The translations under genes were made by a program, and so were the position numbers. From assembly GCA_015233285.1 (NCBI GenBank), contig JADFYA010000093.1, forward strand, positions 1-10,871: 10,871 nt of DNA, read 5' to 3'. The DNA comes from Deltaproteobacteria bacterium. Lineage in GTDB: Bacteria > Desulfobacterota > JADFXK01. Positions 6,342 to 10,871 of this stretch are shown piece by piece (positions within the stretch are counted from its first letter, which is position 1; each line of letters opens with the position of its first letter). The notes beneath the pieces were generated by a model that worked only from the letters and a program-made list of their open reading frames with translations, made no database searches and was not told where the DNA came from.

Positions 6342-7328
6342 ATGAACCAGGAACATGAATTAGATGAAATCATTAAACTATTGGCCGACGTGATAGAAGC
6401 CCGGTCCGTCTTGCTGTTCCTATACCGCAAGGAGGAGAGCGCCCTGACCCTGGCCGCGGCTCAATCATCGAGCAAGAACCTGGATCACCAAGTCAAATTG
6501 GCCCCTGGAGACGGCGTGGTCGGGTGGGTGCTAAAGAACGAAAAGCCGTTAAATCTGGCTACGTTTGAGCGGGATGAGCAGGCTCTGAGATACTACTCTA
6601 AGCGGGAAGAAACAGGCTCGATCCTGGCTGTTCCGCTGGGTCGGCCTCGGGGGGTGCTTTTAGCCGACAGCCCCACCAAACATTTTTTCACCGAACGGCA
6701 TTTCAGACTCTTGGAGCAATTCTCCGACATGATCTGCCGAGTCTTGCGGCACCATCAAGTCTCCCAAAGGGGAAAGCTATACGCTGATCTTTTGGATCTC
6801 GTCTACCGAATGGATCACCTGCCCATTTCATTTCATGATCTGAACACTTATTTCGGTGCGCTATTAAGAATGGGCCTGGAATTCTCCGGTCAAGATCTGG
6901 TCTTTATGACTCTGCTCAATTCAGACGGCCGGACCTACCGGGTAGAATTGTCTGATGGCCGTTTAACGCCCAAGACCAGAATTGACGGTGATCATCCTGT
7001 GGAAAAGGGTATGGTCGGCCGGGTGATGTCTAAAGGGACATCCTTGGTGATGAAAAAGACCAATTTCAACCGGTCCATGTCATATGCGTTTTCACCCAAA
7101 GACAATTTAAACGAATTCAAATCCTTTATTGGGTTGCCCATTACCAATGGCGACAATATCCGCGGGGCCGTATGTTTTTTAGGTCTCCAGGAAGGTGCTT
7201 GGGAACCGGATAGGATTCACGTCTTATCTATGCTGGTAAAGAGAATTTCTCACGCGTTGGAGACCCAATTGGAAAACGCCAGGCAAACCAACCTGGCCGC
7301 GGCAGCCAATGAACGTTATCCTTATTAA
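6342..7328 (+). CDS. Tandem GAF-domain protein without output domain
   Basis: This 328-aa soluble protein is made of two GAF-like sensor modules and little else. GAF1 (about 5-137) shows VIEARSVLLFLYRKEESALT, then the characteristic APGDGVVGWVLKNEKPLNLA (54-73) and GSILAVPLGRPRGVLLAD (92-109). GAF2 (about 145-308) shows VEKGMVGRVMSKGTSLVMKK (220-239) and SFIGLPITNGDNIRGAVCFL (261-280). GAF domains bind cyclic nucleotides, haem, iron-sulfur clusters or other small ligands; none can be assigned here. There is no kinase, cyclase, phosphodiesterase or DNA-binding region, so it must act through a partner. The start lacks a good ribosome binding site and lies 7 bp after the DUF6485-like stop, consistent with translational coupling. 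Divergence from the sensor kinase operon hints at, but does not prove, a shared pathway. Confidence 0.85.
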   Translation: MNQEHELDEIIKLLADVIEARSVLLFLYRKEESALTLAAAQSSSKNLDHQVKLAPGDGVVGWVLKNEKPLNLATFERDEQALRYYSKREETGSILAVPLGRPRGVLLADSPTKHFFTERHFRLLEQFSDMICRVLRHHQVSQRGKLYADLLDLVYRMDHLPISFHDLNTYFGALLRMGLEFSGQDLVFMTLLNSDGRTYRVELSDGRLTPKTRIDGDHPVEKGMVGRVMSKGTSLVMKKTNFNRSMSYAFSPKDNLNEFKSFIGLPITNGDNIRGAVCFLGLQEGAWEPDRIHVLSMLVKRISHALETQLENARQTNLAAAANERYPY

Positions 7329-7655
7329 GTAATCCGGCCGTGGAACCGACTTTTAGACACGTTGTCCCGGATTCAGGCGTCAAAGCAGTCTATCTTTTTT
7401 CATTATCTATTGAAGCTACGCCCGGCGTGGTTAGACTTTTTCATGTTTCCATATTCTATTGAGGCTGAGAGCCGGCAGGGCCGGGACGGGGAGCCATCTA
7501 GTGCCTTTGCCGGGTGTATGATCTCCTCGTTGACAAAGCACATGACCGGTGGAAAGACGCTCCCGGCCGGCCGTTATGTTTGGACATCTCTTAGCGGACA
7601 GCAGTCTGTATACTGTTCATTGTTTTCATCGACCATTAACCAGAAGGACATGATT
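7329..7655. other. Intergenic gap after GAF gene
   Basis: The frame of the downstream 69-aa gene stays open leftward to a TTG at 7362, but the extra ~98 residues show no conserved motif or usable ribosome binding site and look non-coding. An inverted repeat AATCCGG (7331-7337) / CCGGATT (7367-7373) lies just after the GAF stop, without the T-run of an intrinsic terminator. TATACT at 7609-7614 could be a -10 for the next gene, but no matching -35 is seen. Confidence 0.5.
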
Positions 7656-7865
7656 ATGAAACAGTTCCCACCCGAAAACAGGGTGTTGGCCGTATACGAA
7701 GTGCAAGGGAGGTTGAATTGCTTTGGTGAATTTGACAATGAGGATGAGATCTGCCTCCAACGCTGTGGATTAAATATCAATTGCGCCCTAGCTAAGCGCC
7801 GGTCCGAGGATATTCAGCTTATGGACGATTCAATCTTTCCCTATCCCTGTTCTGAATTTGAGTAA
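7656..7865 (+). CDS. Small Cys-containing hypothetical protein
   Basis: This 69-aa protein starts MKQFPPENRVLAVYEV and contains five cysteines at 22, 33, 37, 43 and 65, in the arrangement NCFGEFD, then EICLQRCGLNINCALAKR. The CFG.F...D.IC..C.L...CA pattern reminds me of small uncharacterised proteins of Desulfobacterota, but no named family is assigned. Clustered Cys suggest a metal site or redox-active pairs. GAAGGA (7643-7648) lies 7 bp before the ATG at 7656, supporting this start; an ATG at 7650 is only one base from that site. It follows the GAF gene by 327 bp on the same strand, so it may be a separate transcript. No signal peptide or membrane segment is evident. Confidence 0.65.
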   Translation: MKQFPPENRVLAVYEVQGRLNCFGEFDNEDEICLQRCGLNINCALAKRRSEDIQLMDDSIFPYPCSEFE

Positions 7866-8284
7866 TATCAATATATTCCCTCCCGGATAAGACCTTTCGA
7901 CGGTGTCCTAAAATTCTTGTAAAACAATCGCTGTACTTTTCATGCCCCGATTTTCCTCGTCGCTTGTTGCCTTTTCATAACCATCTGGTCGGTCTCATCC
8001 AAATTTTCTCTTGATTTTGCCATGTCTTCCAGGCACAATAACGGAGGAGGCAGATTATGGAATATTTCGATACGTTGTCGGTTTATGAGCAATTATGGGG
8101 AACTGCCCTCGACGAAAAGGCGATTTAGGCCTTGTCCAATATCTTTCGGAGCACTCAGCGCCAGCAACTTGAGATTTCTCCGCTACCGATCCTCCCTATT
8201 GACCTGACTTTGGCCCAGCCAAGTTCAAACACGGCCGGATTATGCCGGCTCCCCGGATTAGCTGAAAAGGTGATCCGGAACTTA
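7866..8284. other. Gene-poor intergenic region
   Basis: About 420 bp lie between the convergent 69-aa gene and the EcsC gene. The region holds one short ORF with a strong ribosome binding site (8057-8128) and a small palindrome, GCCGG 8234-8238 / CCGGC 8245-8249, without a T-tract. No RNA gene or clear terminator was recognised. Confidence 0.5.
8057..8128 (+). CDS. Short ORF with strong RBS, amber-interrupted
   Basis: GGAGGAGG (8043-8050) lies six bases before the ATG at 8057, the strongest ribosome binding site in the window, yet the frame has only 23 codons (begins MEYFDTLSVYEQ, ends DEKAI) before TAG at 8126-8128. The same frame stays open after the TAG to 8368, continuing ALSNIFRSTQRQQLE. 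The FDTL start loosely recalls DUF1640-like coiled-coil proteins, whose N-terminus often begins with such a motif. It may be a decayed gene, a tiny real peptide, or chance. Readthrough by suppression is conceivable but unsupported. Confidence 0.3.
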   Translation: MEYFDTLSVYEQLWGTALDEKAI

Positions 8285-9070
8285 TTACACACAATCATAC
8301 TCCCGCCTGACCCGCTCCTCACCGTAACTCCTTTCCAATCTCCTGATAGTGAAGTGGCCACGGGCTAATCTCTGAAAATGATTAATGAAAATAGTATTAA
8401 CGGCTGCTCCGCTGGCCGCCCCCACTATAGGAATCGACACCGCGGCCGCCTTGTCCGACACCACTACCCCGAACCGACCGGCGATTGTCGCGATAAACCT
8501 GACCAGCGCCGGCGCCGCCTCATCGGCTACTCCCCTTTCAACAATATGCTGCGCCGCCTCAGACAAAGTCCGGGTCAAAGCGGATCTGATCACATAGTAG
8601 CCCGTTTGTGTGCCGCTTCCACCGCGGCTATCACCCAGAGCGAATACTTCCAGGCAAGCCAGCCTGGCCTCAATGCCTTTCACATCCTCCCCTTCACTCC
8701 GGGCGATGTCGGCGATGGACCTGAGCATAATGGTCGTGGTAAGCGGCAGTTCCACGGCCAGGGCGGGCAGTCCGAAAGCACCGCCGACGCAGCCTGAAAC
8801 CGCCGCAAATACACGATGAAACCGGTCCGAAGACCGCCCCAAAAGGACCGAGGAATCATCCTCCAGGGTCAATAACGCACAATGTAGAGCTGCATGCAGC
8901 GCCTTACTGGTTATCTTCTGAACTTGGAGGAACCAGTTTCGAGGCAGGTTCCGAAACCCAATTTCAATCGGAACACCCATAATCTTGACCATCCGGGAAG
9001 CCAGACTGGGGCTTTCCAGCAACCTTTTGGCCTCGGCCAGGTCTTCAAGATCATCGTCCAAGAAATACAT
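8285..9070 (-). CDS. EcsC family protein
   Basis: This 261-aa protein resembles the EcsC family (Pfam EcsC), named after the third gene of the Bacillus ecs ABC transporter locus but mostly found alone; its function is unknown. Conserved stretches are FGLPALAVELPLTTTIMLRS (99-118), IADIARSEGEDV (119-130) and ARLACLEVFALG (135-146). Glycine/alanine-rich hydrophobic segments (about 88-105 and 210-228) suggest membrane association. The longest frame starts at a TTG (9166), but that codon lies inside a good -35 box. The ATG at 9070 is preceded by GAGG (9079-9076, spacing 5) and gives the usual family length. No transporter genes are adjacent. It is transcribed divergently from larE across a repeat-containing spacer, so a functional link with LarE is not implied. 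Confidence 0.85.
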   Translation of the reverse strand: MYFLDDDLEDLAEAKRLLESPSLASRMVKIMGVPIEIGFRNLPRNWFLQVQKITSKALHAALHCALLTLEDDSSVLLGRSSDRFHRVFAAVSGCVGGAFGLPALAVELPLTTTIMLRSIADIARSEGEDVKGIEARLACLEVFALGDSRGGSGTQTGYYVIRSALTRTLSEAAQHIVERGVADEAAPALVRFIATIAGRFGVVVSDKAAAVSIPIVGAASGAAVNTIFINHFQRLARGHFTIRRLERSYGEERVRREYDCV

Positions 9071-9137
9071 TTTCACCTCATCGGAATAAATATCCCATTC
9101 ACGCAAAAAAATCACTTGCCGTCGCGATAGATGGTGT

Positions 9138-9166
9138 ACTATAGCCTTTCTTTTGTTCAGATTCAA
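9138..9166 (-). promoter_or_regulatory. Sigma-70 promoter of EcsC gene
   Basis: On the minus strand TTGAAT (9166-9161), 17 bp and TATAGT (9143-9138) predict a start near 9131 and a leader of about 60 nt to the ATG at 9070. Its position rules out the longer TTG-initiated version of the protein. Confidence 0.7.
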
Positions 9167-9168
9167 TC

Positions 9169-9245
9169 AGATTGCACCGATTAGCGCTGATTCGGGCCAA
9201 AATAGGTCTGTAGGTCTTTTCCATCTGCGTTACTCAGTGAAATCT
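9169..9245. repeat. Dispersed repeat with imperfect inverted arms
   Basis: The left arm (9169-9191) and the reverse complement of 9223-9245 match at 18 of 23 positions, so the element can fold into a long imperfect hairpin with a ~31-bp loop. The left 30 bp also match window positions 1-30 at 26 of 30. It lies between the divergent EcsC and larE genes. This resembles a small intergenic, hairpin-forming repeat (REP/MITE-like). No transposase or target-site duplication is visible. Confidence 0.6.
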
Positions 9246-9326
9246 ACGGATACATTTCTCATCCTTAACAAAAAACTCGTCTGACTCAGGTTAAACATTA
9301 ACTAAAGAAAGGAATGATCACCACCA

Positions 9327-10145
9327 ATGATAAACACCAACGACCACTTAAAGCGGCTGGAAGATATTATTGGGTCTAGTGGCTCAATGCTGGTGGCTTT
9401 TTCCGGTGGGACAGATTCCACACTGGTCACCTGCGTGGCCCGCCGCGTTTTAGGCAAAGACAAGTTGCTGGCCGTCACCGCCGGGTCCAGGTTAACCCCC
9501 CAGGGTGAAATTGAGGCAGCGCGATCTCTGGCCGCCCACATGGACGTGACTCACCTTGTCATTTCAGCCCCCGACGTGACCGACCCCATCTTCTTGGTTA
9601 ACGACAAGCTGCGCTGCTATTACTGTAAGAAACTCATTTTCACGCCTCTCCTGAGCCTGGCCGGGAAACACGGGCTGGCCGTAGTCGCCGATGGAAGCAA
9701 CACCGACGACGAAAAGGACTATCGTCCGGGAGCCGCGGCCGCGGCCGAACTGGGCATCCGCAGTCCTCTCCGGGAGGCGGGCCTGAGCAAAATGATGATC
9801 AGAAAGATCAGCCGATCCCTGGACCTGACCACCTGGGACAAACCTGCCCAAGCCTGCCTGGCCAGCCGGGTCCCTTACGGGGAGCCCGTGACCGAAGAAA
9901 AGTTGACCCGGATTGAACAGGCGGAAACCATTTTGCATCGCGCCGGCTTCGATCAGGTGCGGGTCCGACATCATGACAGCCTGGCCCGCATCGAACTGCT
10001 CGAAGACGATGTCTCCCGGCTGGGCGGCGATTATTATCTTCGCCGGGAGATCGGCCGGGTGTTTAGGCAGCTAGGTTTTTCTTATGTCTCTCTTGATCTT
10101 CTGGGTTATCGGACCGGCAGCCTGAATGAGGTATTGGAGGAATAG
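9327..10145 (+). CDS. larE: ATP-dependent sacrificial sulfur transferase LarE
   Basis: This 272-aa cytosolic enzyme is full length for LarE. It has the PP-loop SGGTDS (26-31) that binds ATP, a CYYCKK motif (97-102), ADGSNTDDEKDYRPG (121-135), and KPAQACLASRVPYGEP (172-187) containing C177. This matches the region of Lactobacillus plantarum Cys176, which gives up its sulfur and becomes dehydroalanine. LarE adenylates and sulfurates the carboxylates of the LarB product (pyridinium biscarboxylate mononucleotide); LarC then inserts nickel to form the pincer cofactor of lactate racemase and related LarA enzymes. LarB, LarC and LarA are not in the window. The only upstream in-frame ATG candidate is 9327, because a TGA lies at 9315-9317; the AAAGGA site (9308-9313) is rather far (13 bp). 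The gene converges on the PhoR-like kinase with a 31-bp gap. Confidence 0.93.
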   Translation: MINTNDHLKRLEDIIGSSGSMLVAFSGGTDSTLVTCVARRVLGKDKLLAVTAGSRLTPQGEIEAARSLAAHMDVTHLVISAPDVTDPIFLVNDKLRCYYCKKLIFTPLLSLAGKHGLAVVADGSNTDDEKDYRPGAAAAAELGIRSPLREAGLSKMMIRKISRSLDLTTWDKPAQACLASRVPYGEPVTEEKLTRIEQAETILHRAGFDQVRVRHHDSLARIELLEDDVSRLGGDYYLRREIGRVFRQLGFSYVSLDLLGYRTGSLNEVLEE

Positions 10146-10176
10146 ACGACGGTAGTGGCGCCTACCTTGATCAGGA

Positions 10177-10871
10177 TCAAGCCGGTAGAATGATCCGGAA
10201 AGTGCTCCCCCGGCCGGGTGTGCTTCGAACTTCCACCCGCCCTCCATGGGCCTGGACAATATGTTTCACGATGGTCAAACCCAGTCCGGTACCGCCCAGC
10301 TCTCGCGACCGATTCTTATCCACCCGATAAAATCGCTCGAACAACCTGGGCAAGTGCTCTGGAGCGATACCCACGCCGGTGTCGGAAACGGCCATGACCA
10401 CCCGCTTCGGCTCCGAATGGACCTTTAAGGTCACCGTCCCCCCTGGTTGGTTGTATTTGACGGCATTCTCCATCAGATTCAACAAAGCCTCTATCAACTG
10501 ATCCCGGTCGCCCATAAATGAAGCAGGAGCCTCGGACAAATCATTAAGCAACTCCACTTTTCGGGACGCGGCCAGTTCGGCGATGGTAAAATGGACGTCC
10601 TCAGTCAACTCCACCACGTTGATGTCTTCCATCTGAGGGAGCGCCTCTCCTGATTCAATCCTGGCCAAATCCAGCAAATCATCCACCAGGTTTCTGATTC
10701 TGATCACGTGACGGTGGATCGTCCCCACAAAATTGGCAGCTACTTCAGGTTTTCCTAAAGCTCCTTCCAGCAGCGTTTCCGTCGCCCCTTGGATGGCCGT
10801 CAACGGTGTCCGCAACTCGTGTGAGACATTGGCCACAAAATCACGGCGCACTTCATCTATTCTCTTTCTCT
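10177..10871 (-). CDS. PhoR-like histidine kinase, partial (5' end missing)
   Basis: The 3' 230 codons of a class I histidine kinase are visible; the frame is open to the right edge (RKRIDEVRRDFVANVSHELR), so the N-terminal sensor part is outside. A GTG at 10851 is not a real start. HisKA carries SHELRTPLTAIQGATETLL with the phosphoacceptor His at visible residue 17. The HATPase_c domain shows N box LMENAVKYNQPGG, DTGVGIAPEHLPRLFERFYR (G1 and F boxes) and GGTGLGLTIVKHIVQAHGG (G2). The RRDFVANVSHELRTPLTAI signature is characteristic of PhoR of the phosphate regulon and close relatives, but PhoB, Pst or PhoU genes cannot be seen, so the assignment to phosphate sensing is tentative. Confidence 0.9.
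   Translation of the reverse strand, partial: RKRIDEVRRDFVANVSHELRTPLTAIQGATETLLEGALGKPEVAANFVGTIHRHVIRIRNLVDDLLDLARIESGEALPQMEDINVVELTEDVHFTIAELAASRKVELLNDLSEAPASFMGDRDQLIEALLNLMENAVKYNQPGGTVTLKVHSEPKRVVMAVSDTGVGIAPEHLPRLFERFYRVDKNRSRELGGTGLGLTIVKHIVQAHGGRVEVRSTPGRGSTFRIILPA

Noticed and set aside
7530..7558. TTGACA at 7530-7535 as a promoter for the 69-aa gene
   Set aside because: No -10-like hexamer is found 16-18 bp downstream, and the position is over 90 bp from the gene.
7362..7655. N-terminal extension of the 69-aa protein from a TTG at 7362
   Set aside because: The extension has no recognisable motif, no ribosome binding site and begins inside an inverted repeat; the ATG at 7656 has a well-spaced GAAGGA.
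8378..8797. 139-aa plus-strand reading frame
   Set aside because: It is the antisense shadow of the EcsC gene, whose conserved motifs lie exactly here on the minus strand.
9071..9166. 32-residue N-terminal extension of the EcsC protein
   Set aside because: It starts at a TTG that is part of the -35 box of a good promoter whose transcript would begin downstream, and the ATG at 9070 has a proper ribosome binding site.
9314..9379. 21-codon upstream ORF (ATG 9314) overlapping the larE start
   Set aside because: The ribosome binding site abuts its ATG with no spacing and the peptide has no regulatory signature; it appears accidental.
10151..10180. Bidirectional terminator between larE and the kinase: GGTAG/CTACC stem and TTGATC/GATCAA
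   Set aside because: Stems are only 5-6 bp, the second has a 2-nt loop, and neither is followed by a T-run on either strand.

Overview
The window looks like a chromosomal stretch of a Gram-negative anaerobe of the Desulfobacterota (former Deltaproteobacteria) type. This is inferred from the protein families present (Cache/PAS HisKA_2 kinase, EcsC, LarE, small Cys-rich DUF6485-like protein), E. coli-like sigma-70 promoters, and intergenic regions rich in short repeats. No rRNA, tRNA, CRISPR array, transposase or phage gene was seen.

Layout. Positions 1-1593 hold a two-gene minus-strand unit: a stand-alone HicB-like protein translationally coupled to an AlbA_2 (Schlafen-type)/GHKL ATP-binding protein. 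Diverging from it is an 83-aa acidic, antitoxin-like protein behind a near-consensus promoter whose spacer is a palindrome. A 12-unit heptamer tandem repeat follows. Positions 2228-5745 hold a minus-strand operon of an NMT1/SsuA-like solute-binding protein and a Cache-HAMP-PAS-PAS-HisKA_2-HATPase sensor kinase with ATGA overlap. Their promoter is bracketed by a perfect 8-bp inverted repeat. From 6113 rightward lie a Cys-rich DUF6485-like protein, a tandem-GAF protein and, after a gap, another Cys-rich 69-aa protein. A gene-poor stretch (7866-8284) contains one short ORF with a very strong ribosome binding site. Then come an EcsC-family protein (minus), larE (plus), and the 3' portion of a PhoR-like histidine kinase that runs off the right edge.

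How the genes may work together. The clearest functional unit is the solute-binding protein plus sensor kinase: there are no ABC permease or ATPase genes, so the binding protein probably presents a ligand to the kinase. The divergent Cys-rich/GAF pair shares its intergenic region and could belong to the same signalling circuit, but this is inference only. The HicB-like/AlbA_2 pair and the neighbouring antitoxin-like gene form a small accessory patch of possible toxin-antitoxin or defence character. LarE makes the nickel-pincer cofactor precursor, but its partners LarB and LarC are not in the window.

Several gene starts were moved from the longest possible reading frame: the HicB-like gene to 1566, the EcsC gene to 9070 and the 69-aa protein to 7656. 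Each move rests on ribosome binding sites, and for EcsC also on a promoter lying inside the longer frame.
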